This document shows, piece after piece, positions 8,901 to 16,917 of a DNA stretch of 64,000 nt. The DNA comes from Vicinamibacterales bacterium (GTDB lineage: Bacteria > Acidobacteriota > Vicinamibacteria > Vicinamibacterales > UBA8438), in assembly GCA_937766455.1 (NCBI GenBank), contig CALLXD010000039.1, forward strand, positions 62,001-126,000. The letters are read 5' to 3'. The first letter of the stretch is position 1. Each line of letters opens with the position of its first letter. The notes below the pieces were generated by a model, which was given only the letters and a program-made list of their open reading frames with translations, did not search any database and was not told the DNA's origin. Both the position numbers and the translations under genes were made by a program.

Positions 8901-9238
8901 CAAACCAGGTCGGCGATCCGACGCTTCCCGCGGGCCAGCGCTCGCCCGAAGAGTGGTTCAATACGGCCGCGTTCACGCTGCAGGACCCATTCACATTCGG
9001 TTCCGCGCTCAGAAACAGCGTGTTCGCGCCTGGAATGGCTGTGGTCGACCTATCCATTCAGAAAGACTGGCCGGTCGGGCGGGACGGACGGTTTGAGGTG
9101 CGCTGGGAGGTCTTCAACCTGCTGAATCGGGTCAATTTCGACGTCCCGAACCGGATATTCGGCACCCCGAACTTCGGCCGTATCTTCAGCGCCCAGCACG
9201 CTCGCGAGATGCAACTCGGCCTACGCTACACCTTCTAG
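5978..9238 (+). CDS. Oar-like TonB-dependent receptor with carboxypeptidase-regulatory N-terminus
   Basis: I chose ATG 5978, preceded by a GGGGGGA tract, over the in-frame GTG/ATG at 5924/5927 because it gives a clean signal peptide ending GVSAQ. The chain (about 1086 residues) runs: signal peptide, CarboxypepD_reg-like Ig domain (GEISGLVVDSSGGVLPGATV through the LTGVVLELG strand), a plug domain (IPLNGRQFLQLAQL, YLLDGFKVTDELFNN, GTNRFHGSLFEFIRDD), and a 22-strand-type barrel ending in LGLRYTF with a terminal aromatic residue. This architecture is typical of the many Acidobacteriota receptors related to Myxococcus Oar. The ligand cannot be read from sequence; related proteins are often linked to polysaccharide or peptide uptake. 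No TonB, ExbB or ExbD gene is nearby. Confidence 0.93.
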   Translation: MTRDVGAVVCVIWLMTAGVSAQTNTGEISGLVVDSSGGVLPGATVGARHPDTGFTMDRVTDAQGRFFLPALPTGTWDLTAELPGFRPATLTGVVLELGRTIQLEFGLSLDTLSEEVTVEVVIPLLQTTTAEISDVIETREVEQIPLNGRQFLQLAQLSDAVVIPPGGTRGGALQQAGPLPNVGGQRAGHNIYLLDGFKVTDELFNNLVINPSVDSIQEFKIQKSQYPPEFGGKASALINVATKTGTNRFHGSLFEFIRDDRFDAHNFFDDRTQQVPPLDQQQYGGSLGGPIVKDRTFFFFSYERQDTRRSLTKTFSVPDAAARGGDFSAWDPICDPTTINAVTGACTLFPGNQIPANQLDPIAQAFLGNVPLPNRSGPFQNLTAVEAQDKDVHQLSLRVDHRLTARDQLFVRFSSFDADELQPFGTSVQQEALVPGFGRTLDTTSRNLGVSHTRTFGADMLNELRFGYLRVDGGQRSVNAGVGFAGQVGLLGVTSVPRDAGFPQVSTAGLFSTMGDPTTFVSRANEHFEVYDNFLVDRGAHRLKFGAYLFHLRFRPVNADTARGAFSYTGQWSGNALADFLLGFPTSARAGIGGGDEDARTTWLHLYAQDDWRVRDNLTINYGLRYEYNSHMKDVDNRLSTIDFSVPGGRYVIASDDAGNISPEAEALLPLIPIPWVTSAEAGWDRSLLRPSKLRLAPRFGFALSLGDERPAVVRGGYGVFLNQWAYSVQTAFTRNLPFFALKQVDAPSDQLVPTLRTNDILISDASGSVGGTIMDNNYQVEYTQTWSGGLQIEALPRTMFEVAYMGSYTIGADNSTLRNVPVPGPGPIDARRPIPALSAVRAIRFDGTSIYHAVTFKAERRFNGRFSFNTSYTLSQSRDDASSPGATAFEANVPQDVRNIFPGEEALSSFHHRHQFVASGSYRLPFFDGVGGTAEMLGAGWRVNVVATLQSGAPFTVNLGQDVANIGSGPAQRPNQVGDPTLPAGQRSPEEWFNTAAFTLQDPFTFGSALRNSVFAPGMAVVDLSIQKDWPVGRDGRFEVRWEVFNLLNRVNFDVPNRIFGTPNFGRIFSAQHAREMQLGLRYTF

Positions 9239-9342
9239 GTCGCCGGGCGAGGCTGGCGTCTGGCGGCGTTGCTTCCTCGGTCACAGACTGCCCGTCTGCT
9301 CCCTCGTCGTGCCTTGCCAGACACCAGCCTCGCCCGGCGACC
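9238..9342. repeat. Long imperfect palindrome (27-base arms, one mismatch)
   Basis: The left arm 9238-9264 and right arm 9316-9342 are reverse complements at 26 of 27 positions, around a 51-base spacer. The left arm begins at the last base of the receptor stop codon. It could act as a strong transcript-end hairpin for the receptor mRNA or be a REP-like mobile palindrome. A third partial arm lies at 9403-9421. Confidence 0.75.
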
Positions 9343-9402
9343 GGGGTGGCGGCGTTCTTCCTCGGCTATCTGCTCTCTCTTCGCGGCCTGGCTCGGCATC
9401 CG

Positions 9403-9421
9403 CCTCGCCCGGCGACTGGGG
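9403..9421. repeat. Third, partial copy of the palindrome arm
   Basis: CCTCGCCCGGCGACTGGGG repeats the 9329-9347 segment (CCTCGCCCGGCGACCGGGG) with one change, in the same orientation. Preceding sequences also match loosely (GGCGGCGTT.CTTCCTCGG at 9262-9280 and 9349-9365), so the 9238-9421 block looks like tandem degenerate copies of one element. Confidence 0.55.
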
Positions 9422-9460
9422 TCTGGTAGAGTGCAGCCCTGGCTAGGGGAGCCAGCGACT

Positions 9461-10516
9461 ATGTTGACGGCCGAATCGATCAAGACGCGTGCGCGGGAAC
9501 TTGGGTTCGACTTGTGCGGCGTCGCGTCGGCCGATGACCATCCGCGGTTGCCGTTCTTTCGCGACTGGGTTGAGCGGGGGTATGCAGGCGAGATGGGCTA
9601 CCTGGCCCGGACGGCGGAGCGCCGGGCCGATGTCCGGGCGGTCATGCCGTCGGCCCGATCGGTCGTCATGCTCGGGACGCTCTACAACACCGATCGGCCG
9701 TATTCGACGGAGGTCGCTGATCCGGGCGAAGCCCTGATCTCCCGGTACGCCTGGGGCGACGACTATCACGACGTGCTGGGCGCCCGCACCGAGGCACTCA
9801 GCGAGTGGATGGTGCGGGCGCATGGCACGCCGCTGGAGACCAGGGCCTACGTGGATACCGGTCCGGTGCAGGAAAAGCTCTACGCTGAGCAGGCGGGGCT
9901 TGGCTGGGTCGGCAAGAACACCTGTCTCATCAGTCCAGAACTCGGTTCCTGGCTCTTCCTTTCTGAGATTCTCTGTAGCGTGGGGCTCGCGCCAGACGAG
10001 CCCGGGCTCGACCAGTGTGGGACATGCACGCTCTGTCTAGACGCGTGCCCGACGGGAGCATTTCCGGAGCCGGGGGTACTCGACGCGACCCGCTGCCTGT
10101 CGTATCTGACGATCGAAATGAAAGGCGACATCGCCGGCAGCGACCGCGCTGAGCTCGGAAACCACATCTACGGGTGCGACATTTGTCAGGATGTCTGTCC
10201 GTACAACCACGGGGCTGCGGTCTCCACTGACCCCGCCTGGCAACCGCGCGAGGCACTCGACCGCCCGCGTTTGGCCGAATTGTGGACCCGGTCGGATGCC
10301 GATCTGCGAGACGCCATCCGCCACGGTGCGATGATGCGGGTGCGCGTGAAGCGGTTGCGACGCAACGTGGCCGTGGCATTGGGTAACAGCGGCACTGATG
10401 AAGCCGAGTCAGCGCTTGGTCCGACGGCAGCCGATCGGGTGGGCGCCGAGTCGCTCGATGAGCCGCTCGTCGCTGAACACGTCGCCTGGGCTCGCGCGCG
10501 GCTGGCGTCGCGCTGA
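9461..10516 (+). CDS. queG: Epoxyqueuosine reductase
   Basis: Catalyses the last step of queuosine synthesis in tRNA, reducing epoxyqueuosine with a cobalamin and two 4Fe-4S clusters, in the cytosol. The start at ATG 9461 (MLTAESIKTRARELGFD) is the family N-terminus; the frame is open further upstream through the repeat block but that part is non-coding. Motifs seen: GEMGYLARTAERRADVR, the cobalamin-domain stretch DTGPVQEKLYAEQAGLGWVG, and two ferredoxin-type clusters in CGTCTLCLDACPTGAF and YGCDICQDVCPYN. 351 residues, slightly short of the usual 370-380 but complete. No other queuosine genes are adjacent. Confidence 0.95.
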   Translation: MLTAESIKTRARELGFDLCGVASADDHPRLPFFRDWVERGYAGEMGYLARTAERRADVRAVMPSARSVVMLGTLYNTDRPYSTEVADPGEALISRYAWGDDYHDVLGARTEALSEWMVRAHGTPLETRAYVDTGPVQEKLYAEQAGLGWVGKNTCLISPELGSWLFLSEILCSVGLAPDEPGLDQCGTCTLCLDACPTGAFPEPGVLDATRCLSYLTIEMKGDIAGSDRAELGNHIYGCDICQDVCPYNHGAAVSTDPAWQPREALDRPRLAELWTRSDADLRDAIRHGAMMRVRVKRLRRNVAVALGNSGTDEAESALGPTAADRVGAESLDEPLVAEHVAWARARLASR

Positions 10517-10616
10517 CGTGGCGCCCCTGCCCGCCGTCAGGCCGCCCGACCTGCTAAGATGTGCGGCGAGGTGTCGAGGGCGCTGCCATGTGACCCTCGC
10601 ACCGTACAAGACCACC

Positions 10617-11180
10617 ATGAGTAAGGTTGGAACCGGGACGTCGCTGGCCCCGACGCTGTTGCTATCCATGCCGCAGCTCGACGATCCCAATTTCAAACAG
10701 ACCGTCGTGCTGTTGTGCGAGCACGGGGCAGACGGTGCATTTGGACTTGTACTGAATAGACAGACCGAGACGCCGGCCTCCTCCGTCGTGCGGCTCACCC
10801 CACCGGTCGACAGCGACAACGGTCTGCAGCTCTGGATCGGCGGACCGGTCGAACCGGAACGCGGCTGGATCTTGATGGGGGAGGAACCCGACGAGGCCGA
10901 ATCGGTGGAGGTGTGTGACGGACTCTATCTGTCGACATCACCAGACCTGCTCCGGCGGGTGCTGAGCGACCAGCCACCAAGCCGAACCCGATTGCTCACC
11001 GGCTATGCCGGTTGGGGCGCCGGACAGCTCGACGAAGAGCTGTCGTCGTCGTCGTGGCTCATTGCCGAGGTCGAACTCGATCTCATTTTCGAGACCCAGT
11101 CGACGCAGATGTGGGAAACCGCTATCCGCCGCCTCGGCGCCGAGCCCTCGATGCTGCAGATGGGCCGCGGCATTCACTAG
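10617..11180 (+). CDS. YqgE/AlgH family protein (UPF0301)
   Basis: 187 residues from ATG 10617; an upstream in-frame GTG at 10590 is possible. The family signatures are LAPTLLLSMPQLDDPNFKQ, VVLLCEHGADGAFGLVLNR, the WIGGPVEPERGWIL block, and GYAGWGAGQLDEEL near the middle, with the usual C-terminal WETAIRRLGAEPSML. The fold is known from structures but the function is not; AlgH was named as an alginate regulator in Pseudomonas. It is followed after a few bases by the start region of the M14-like/GH88 gene and may share its transcript. Confidence 0.93.
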   Translation: MSKVGTGTSLAPTLLLSMPQLDDPNFKQTVVLLCEHGADGAFGLVLNRQTETPASSVVRLTPPVDSDNGLQLWIGGPVEPERGWILMGEEPDEAESVEVCDGLYLSTSPDLLRRVLSDQPPSRTRLLTGYAGWGAGQLDEELSSSSWLIAEVELDLIFETQSTQMWETAIRRLGAEPSMLQMGRGIH

Positions 11181-11228
11181 TCATTGAGGCTGCGAGTCGC
11201 CTCGACTACCCCAGACAGCTCGGCCGTG

Positions 11229-12938
11229 ATGATGCGCCTGAGACCTCGGAACGCGATGATGGTCGCGCTCACGGTACTGCTGGATCCTCTGGGCGGTCCA
11301 CAGGCCGTAGCGCAGCCGTTCGACGGCCCGCTGCGTGCGGAGCTGGCCGCGGTCGCCGCACTGGCCGGAGCACCACGGGTCGTCAGCGCGGGTGGTATGA
11401 CCCGCAACGAGACACCGCTTCTCACGCTCGAGAATGGGTCTCCGTTTGCCCCGCAAGATACCCACCGGCGCGTGGTGCTAGTCGGGGGCCTTGACGGAGA
11501 TGCCGTCAGTGCCCGACTGGTGCTCGATCTCGCGCGGTGGTTCAAAGCCGCGGAGTCGGGCGACGAGCGGGACGCCTGGACCATGAGCGCCCTGCCCCTG
11601 GCGAACCCCGCGGGCACCGTCCCATCGCCGCCCCATCGTTTCCCGCCGGTCGACGGCTACTTCGACGAGGTGGAGCGACCCGAGACCCACTACGTGTGGC
11701 GCTGGGTGACGTATCAGTCGCCAGACCTCGTCGTCGTCGTCAGCGCGGGTAGCGGACTCAGCGTGCGGCCCGGGTTGGAGGCCGACGACGTCAGTCCCGG
11801 CGGGGCACTGGCGCGAGCGCTCGCGCTCACGCCCGCGGCTGGCCTCGGTCCAGTTGAGACGCTGCATGTGACCGCGAGCGAAACGGATCGCGAGGCGGTG
11901 ATTCGCGAGTTGCGCGACCGGCTGGTCCGAGTGACCGACCGGTCTCCCTTGCGACAGGCGGTAGCGGAGCGAATCGCTCGGCGTCCACTCGCGGTGGCCC
12001 GACTGCTCGCAGCGCGATACCCGGGGACGGTTGGGATGAGCTACATCCCTGGGGTGGCGTGGACGCACACATTGGCGCTGGCCCAGCTGACTGGGGATGA
12101 CGCCTGGCGCGACAAGGTCGTTGATCAGGTCAGGTCTTGGCTGAGCGGCGAGCAGGCCCTGGTTGGCGACACCGTCCGCCTCTCGTCGGTGGCCGGTGCG
12201 ATGGTCTTCGCCGAGCTTGCCAAGCTCCCGGGAGATGACCAGGCTGCCGCGGCTCGGCTCGCCGCCCGCGGGGGGAGCCTGAGCGCGGCGGAGACCGCCC
12301 CCGGGGTGCCTCAACACGGCTCCGGGTGGACCGACGACATGTTCCTTGGAACGGTCGTCGGGGCGCGCACTGGGGACCCCGACGGGCTTGCCGCGGCGAC
12401 CCGGCTCATTCGCACCTACGCCAGTCGCTTGCAGCAAACGGACGGCCTGTTTCACCACGCGGCCGACGCACCGGTTGCGTGGGGGCGGGGCAATGGTTTC
12501 GCGGCGCTGGGCCTGGCGGAAGTGCTGACGGCGCTGCCGGTCGTCCATCCAGACCGTGCGGCGCTGTTGGACATCTATCGCCGACAGATGCGTGGCATGC
12601 GCGACCACCAGGCGCCAGACGGGATGTGGTTCCAGGTCGTTGACACGCCGGGTAGTTACCGCGAGGCGAGTGTGACGGCCCTCGTCCTGACCGCGACCGC
12701 GAGGGGTATCCGCCACGGGTGGCTGGACTCATCGTACCGGTCGGTGGTCGATCGTGCCTGGCGCGCGCTCCTGGCCCACGTCCGCATCGACGGCACACTG
12801 GTGGACGTCTGCATCAGCACCGGCGCCGGCCCCACGCGGCGGTACTATCTCGATCGTCCCGCGGTGAATGGCGCCGACGATCGCGGCGGCGCGCTCATTC
12901 TCGGCGCGGCAGTCGAGGTCGCGATGCTCGACCGTTAG
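11229..12938 (+). CDS. Exported fusion of M14-like domain and GH88/105-type glycosidase
   Basis: About 569 residues. I take ATG 11229 (MMRLRPRNAMMVALTVLL..., cut near AVAQP); a TTG at 11184 is also in frame. Residues about 40-230 resemble an M14 carboxypeptidase/deacylase-like domain (RRVVLVGGLDGDAVSARLVLDL, ALPLANPAG, PETHYVWRW, PDLVVVVSAG), although the classical HxxE zinc pair is not clear, so this half may be non-catalytic. From about 275 onward it matches the alpha/alpha toroid of unsaturated glucuronyl/rhamnogalacturonyl hydrolases: SGWTDDMFLGTVVGARTGD, DAPVAWGRGNGFAALGL, MWFQVVDTPGSYREASVTAL and NGADDRGGALILGA. Expected substrates are unsaturated uronic-acid oligosaccharides released by lyases. 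The signal peptide places it in the periplasm. The fusion is unusual; the C-terminal assignment is firmer than the N-terminal one. Confidence 0.82.
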   Translation: MMRLRPRNAMMVALTVLLDPLGGPQAVAQPFDGPLRAELAAVAALAGAPRVVSAGGMTRNETPLLTLENGSPFAPQDTHRRVVLVGGLDGDAVSARLVLDLARWFKAAESGDERDAWTMSALPLANPAGTVPSPPHRFPPVDGYFDEVERPETHYVWRWVTYQSPDLVVVVSAGSGLSVRPGLEADDVSPGGALARALALTPAAGLGPVETLHVTASETDREAVIRELRDRLVRVTDRSPLRQAVAERIARRPLAVARLLAARYPGTVGMSYIPGVAWTHTLALAQLTGDDAWRDKVVDQVRSWLSGEQALVGDTVRLSSVAGAMVFAELAKLPGDDQAAAARLAARGGSLSAAETAPGVPQHGSGWTDDMFLGTVVGARTGDPDGLAAATRLIRTYASRLQQTDGLFHHAADAPVAWGRGNGFAALGLAEVLTALPVVHPDRAALLDIYRRQMRGMRDHQAPDGMWFQVVDTPGSYREASVTALVLTATARGIRHGWLDSSYRSVVDRAWRALLAHVRIDGTLVDVCISTGAGPTRRYYLDRPAVNGADDRGGALILGAAVEVAMLDR

Positions 12939-12941
12939 CGG

Positions 12942-14055
12942 CTACGTCTTGTCAGTGAGTCGGTTGTGGCGCATGGAGCGCATGGTGCGGTGCACCGGCT
13001 TCGTCCGCCGTTGTTCTTCGCTGCGCGCCTGCTCGTCCCGTCGTTCTTGGAGCTGCGCGCCTTCTCGCTTGAGTGCTATGTAGTTGTCGACTCGTGGCAG
13101 AGCCAGTTGTCCCGCATCGACCGCGGCCCTCACCGCGCAGCCAGGTTCGTTCCCGTGTGCGCAGTCGCGGAATCGGCAGTTGGCGGCCAATCCGTCGATG
13201 TCGTCGAAGGCGTCCTCCAGCGCCTGCGTGCTGTCCCAGAGCTGCAGCTCTCGCATGCCCGGGGTATCGATCAGCAGGGCGCCGCCGGGCATCACGATGA
13301 GCTCGCGCTGGGTCGTCGTGTGACGGCCACGGCCGTCCTTCGGCCGGACGGTGCGGGTTCGTTGACGGTCGACGCCGAGCAGTCGGTTGATGATGGTCGA
13401 CTTGCCGACACCGGATGAGCCGATCAACGCGATGGTGTGACCTGGAGTGAGGTAGACCTGCAGCGCGGCGAGTCCCTCGTCCGCCAAACAGCTGATGACG
13501 TGCGTCGGGGTGCTGGCGGCGACCGACGCCGTCGCGTGTCGGGCGGCCTCGAGGTCCGCGCAGGCATCGGCCTTGTTCAGCACGATGACGGCGGCGGCCC
13601 CGCTTTCTTGGATGGCCACCAGATAGCGCTCGATCCGCCGCACGTTGAAGTCGGCGTCGAGGCCGCACACGAGGAAAATCGTGTTGATGTTGGCAGCGAC
13701 GAGTTGGCGGCGGGTGGTCTCCCCGGCCGCTTTCCGTGAGAATGACGTCCGCCGCGGCAGCACCGCCTCGATGGTGGCCTTCTGCTCGGTCTGGCTTGGC
13801 TTGATGGCCACCCAGTCGCCGACCACGGGGGTGTTCTCGGCAAGGTCACCCTGATGGCGGAGCCGGCCGGAGACCTCCGCAAGCAACTCCCCCAGCGGCG
13901 CTGCCTAGTTGGTAGAGATAGTTGTGGGCGACGGCGACTCGAGCCGCGAGTAGGCCTTGTTCCGCGTGTGTCTGGAACAGCTCGGCGAACTCTCCGTCCC
14001 AGCCGAGCGTCTCGAGTTCGACGGGGCTCGCGGGATCGTTTGCGGGTCGAGTCAT
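12942..14055 (-). pseudogene. rsgA: Ribosome small-subunit GTPase RsgA, single-base frameshift
   Basis: The GTPase that helps 30S ribosome maturation. Read from ATG 14055, the N-terminus (LETLGWDGEFAELF, GLLAARVAVAHNYLYQ) is in one frame and the rest, from LLAEVSGRLRH onward, is in another. The frames join at the five C bases 13889-13893 (G5 on the coding strand); with four the protein reads ...GSAAGELLAEVSGRLRH and is a normal 370 residues. Beyond the break everything is intact: circularly permuted GTPase motifs NKAD, GSSGVGKST and DTPGMREL, and the zinc knuckle CRFRDCAHGNEPGC. No other damage is visible, so a sequencing/assembly error or a very recent mutation is more likely than decay. Convergent with the preceding gene, 3 bases apart. 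Confidence 0.88.
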
Positions 14056-14140
14056 GTGGTTTCGGTGACGCTCGCTTGTGACGACGGACGCTTTCGCCCG
14101 TCGAGAAATCCACGGTTCCCGGACACTGTACACTGGCTAG

Positions 14141-15433
14141 ATGATGTCACTGGGTACCCGTGTCGTGCTGTGTGTGATGCTGTTTCCTGGCGTGGCGGCC
14201 GCGCAGGTCGAACACGACTACGTCGCGGAGGGCGAATGGCGGCAGTTCGGCGGGCCAGGTCGGGATTTCCAGGTCGAGTCGCCGGGCTTGGCGGAGAGTT
14301 GGCCGGAGGGCGGGCCCACGCGGGTCTGGAGCCGCCCGCTTGGACCTGGTCATTCCTCCGTTATCGTGGATGACGGACGGTTGTTCACGATGTATCGCCC
14401 CGGCGCTGAGGGCGAGCAGTGGGCCTCCCAGGAGACGGTGGTCGCGCTTGACGCCGCCACCGGAAACACGGCGTGGGAGTACACCTACGCGTCGGAACCG
14501 CTGAATTTTCGGTTCGGCGCCGGACCCCACGCGAGCCCCCTCGTCGTCGGAGATCGGCTCTTCACGACGGGAACCAACAAACAGCTGCACGCCTTCGACA
14601 AGCGTACGGGCGCGGTGTTGTGGTCGCACGATCTGGTGGCCGAATTCGGCGCCCCGCCAACACTGGTCAGGCCCGCCGTGAAAGCGGGGTACGGGACCAG
14701 CCCGACGGCCTACAAACACCTCGTCATCGTCACTGCCGGCGGAGCGGGCCAGTCGGTCATGGCCTTTCGGCAGGACGACGGCGCAGTCGTGTGGCGAAGC
14801 GGACAATTCTTGATCGCGCCGGCCACGCCGATTCTGGCGGACGTCGACGGTCAGACACAACTGATTGTCTATGGCGGTCAGACCATCAACGGCCTCGACC
14901 CCGACACGGGCCGCGTGCTCTGGACGCACGGTCACGAGACCCAGGGCGACATGAACAACAGCACGCCGGTCTGGGGCCAGGACAACATCTTGTTCATGAC
15001 CGCGGCGTACAACAGCGGTAGTCGTGCTCTCCGGTTGCGGCGCGAGGACGGGCAGACGCACATCGAGGAGTTGTATTACACGACCGATCTGAAGGTGATG
15101 TTCGGCAACGTCGTCCGGCTCGGGGACTACATCTACGCGAGCAGCGGCGATTTTGGCCCGGCGTTTCAGGTGGCGCTCAACGTGACAACCGGGGAAGAGG
15201 TGTGGCGTCGCCGCGGATACGGCCGTTCGAGCTTGGTCTACGCGGACGGAAAGGCGGTCATGCTGACCGAGGACGGGCGGCTCGTCCTGGCCCGGTTGTC
15301 GCCAGATGGTCTGACCGAACTCGCCGCGGCTGACATACTCGACACGACCGCGTGGACCGCCCCTACGCTGGTCGGGACGCGGCTCTATGTGCGTGACCGA
15401 GCTCAGATCATGGCGCTGGAACTGGGGGAGTGA
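14141..15433 (+). CDS. Exported PQQ-like beta-propeller protein
   Basis: 430 residues with a signal peptide ending GVAAAQ. The body is made of repeated propeller blades with the pyrrolo-quinoline-quinone-repeat pattern (VVALDAATGNTAWEY, LHAFDKRTGAVLWSH, MAFRQDDGAVVWRSG, INGLDPDTGRVLWTH, ALNVTTGEEVWRR). Residues needed to bind PQQ in true dehydrogenases are not identifiable, and proteins of this type in Acidobacteriota are usually annotated only as quinoprotein-like or BamB-like. A scaffold or binding role is as likely as catalysis. It starts 85 bases from the divergent rsgA start. Confidence 0.85.
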   Translation: MMSLGTRVVLCVMLFPGVAAAQVEHDYVAEGEWRQFGGPGRDFQVESPGLAESWPEGGPTRVWSRPLGPGHSSVIVDDGRLFTMYRPGAEGEQWASQETVVALDAATGNTAWEYTYASEPLNFRFGAGPHASPLVVGDRLFTTGTNKQLHAFDKRTGAVLWSHDLVAEFGAPPTLVRPAVKAGYGTSPTAYKHLVIVTAGGAGQSVMAFRQDDGAVVWRSGQFLIAPATPILADVDGQTQLIVYGGQTINGLDPDTGRVLWTHGHETQGDMNNSTPVWGQDNILFMTAAYNSGSRALRLRREDGQTHIEELYYTTDLKVMFGNVVRLGDYIYASSGDFGPAFQVALNVTTGEEVWRRRGYGRSSLVYADGKAVMLTEDGRLVLARLSPDGLTELAAADILDTTAWTAPTLVGTRLYVRDRAQIMALELGE

Positions 15434-15451
15434 GATCGAGGGCGGCCGGGG

Positions 15452-15685
15452 TTACTCGTCGGTCGTATGCCGGGTCACGCTGGTGACGCTGCCGAGCAGA
15501 TATTGCAGCGTAATCCGGTCGCCAGGCTCGAGGTTGCGATCGACAGCCTCGGGTCCCACTCGCGCCATCTGCATGGGGCCATCGACTTCATCCGGGTCCG
15601 TGAAGAAGACGTCCCAGGAAATCTGTCCGTGGATGCTGAGGGGCTGCACCTTGCGCAGGATGCCCGACCGGCTACCTTTGAGCAT
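15452..15685 (-). CDS. Small conserved-looking protein of unknown function
   Basis: 77 residues, soluble, without signal peptide or membrane helix. The sequence (LKGSRSGILRKVQPLSIHGQ, then DEVDGPMQMARVGPEAVD and LEPGDRITLQYLLGSV) looks like a small beta-rich protein and the codon pattern supports coding. It lies 28 bases downstream of dinB on the same strand and is probably cotranscribed. I do not recognise a family. Confidence 0.6.
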   Translation of the reverse strand: MLKGSRSGILRKVQPLSIHGQISWDVFFTDPDEVDGPMQMARVGPEAVDRNLEPGDRITLQYLLGSVTSVTRHTTDE

Positions 15686-15713
15686 GGCCGGATCTTACTC
15701 GCAACGAGGTTGC

Positions 15714-16799
15714 TCACAGCGGGAGGGTTGGATGATGGGGTTCTCGGGCAACCTCGTCGTCGCCCATCAAATTGTGCAGACTGACCCCTAGCAGGCGTAC
15801 CGGACGAGATCCCGCCTCCGTGTTGTCCGCCAGTCGAAGCGCGCGCGTGGCGATGCGACCGGGGTCACGGGTGGCCGGACGTTCACTGTGGCTCCGGGTA
15901 ATGGTCGTGAAATCCGAATACCGGACCTTGATCGTGACGGTGCGGGCGGACAGTGCCTTCCGTTCGAGCCATTCCGCACCGCGCCGTGCCATTCGGTCGA
16001 GCTCCGTCCGGATGACCTCGAGGTTCGTGACGTCTTCGGCGTAGGTGTTCTCTGAACCTGAGGACTTGGCTGACCGATTTGGGGTCACCGGTCTGTCGTC
16101 GATGCCGTCGGCGAGCCGTCGCAACCAGTCGGCCTGATTCCCCACGGTGTTGCGCAACACGTCGGGGGCGACCGCACGGACGTCGACCAGCTGCGTGATG
16201 CCGGCCGCGCGCAGCCGTTTGGCCGTCACCGGGCCCACCCCCCAGAGCGCTTCCACCGGCAGCTTCTGGAGAAAGGCCTCTACCCGCTGGGTCGGGATGA
16301 TGGTCAGTCCGTCCGGTTTGTTCCAGTCCGAGGCGATCTTTGCGAGAAACTTGTTGGGCGCCGCGCCGGCCGACACACTCAACCGTGTCTCGTCGCGAAC
16401 CCACTGTTTGAGCCGTTTCGCGACGGTAGTGGCTAACGGTTCACCCCAGCTGTTTTCGGTCACGTCCAGATACGCCTCGTCCAACGACAGCGGCTCGACC
16501 AGCGGCGTCACCGATCGGTACATCTCGAACACCTGCGTGGAGACCTCCCGGTATCGAGTGAAGTTGGGTCTGACGACGACCAGATGGGGGCACAGGCGTG
16601 CCGCCTTGGCCATCGACATGGCCGACCGTATCCCGAACGCACGCGCTTCATAGCTGGCGGCGGCGACCACCCCGCGGCCCTCCGGACGACCACCCACTGC
16701 CACCGGTCTTCCGCGGAGAGCCGGGTCGTCCCGCTGCTCGACCGACGCGTAGAAGGCGTCCATATCGAGATGCAAGATGCGGCGGCCAGGAGAAGCCAT
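15714..16799 (-). CDS. dinB: DNA polymerase IV
   Basis: Y-family translesion polymerase, 361 residues from ATG 16799. Catalytic motifs are present: HLDMDAFYASVEQRDDP at the N-terminus (metal-binding Asp) and PLSLDEAYLDVTE around residue 105 (Asp-Glu). The helix-hairpin-helix WGVGPVTAKRLRAAGI and the little-finger domain (SSGSENTYAEDV, TVTIKVRYSDFTT) follow in order. The very C-terminus lacks an obvious beta-clamp-binding pentapeptide, ending instead in a polar PHHPTLPL tail. Divergent from the ABC exporter gene across a 118-base gap. No LexA box was recognised. Confidence 0.96.
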   Translation of the reverse strand: MASPGRRILHLDMDAFYASVEQRDDPALRGRPVAVGGRPEGRGVVAAASYEARAFGIRSAMSMAKAARLCPHLVVVRPNFTRYREVSTQVFEMYRSVTPLVEPLSLDEAYLDVTENSWGEPLATTVAKRLKQWVRDETRLSVSAGAAPNKFLAKIASDWNKPDGLTIIPTQRVEAFLQKLPVEALWGVGPVTAKRLRAAGITQLVDVRAVAPDVLRNTVGNQADWLRRLADGIDDRPVTPNRSAKSSGSENTYAEDVTNLEVIRTELDRMARRGAEWLERKALSARTVTIKVRYSDFTTITRSHSERPATRDPGRIATRALRLADNTEAGSRPVRLLGVSLHNLMGDDEVAREPHHPTLPL

Positions 16800-16917
16800 G
16801 GCGAAAGTCTAATACGGTACAATCGACGCACTCGTGTGGCCGTTCGTGATTAGGTCGTCTGGACGCGCATGCCGCCCGCCAGCAGCCCGCGGTCGGTCGC
16901 GATAGATCTGGAGAGTG

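Noticed and set aside
9269-9460. Upstream extension of queG
   Set aside because: Falls in the palindromic repeat block; family N-terminus begins at ATG 9461.
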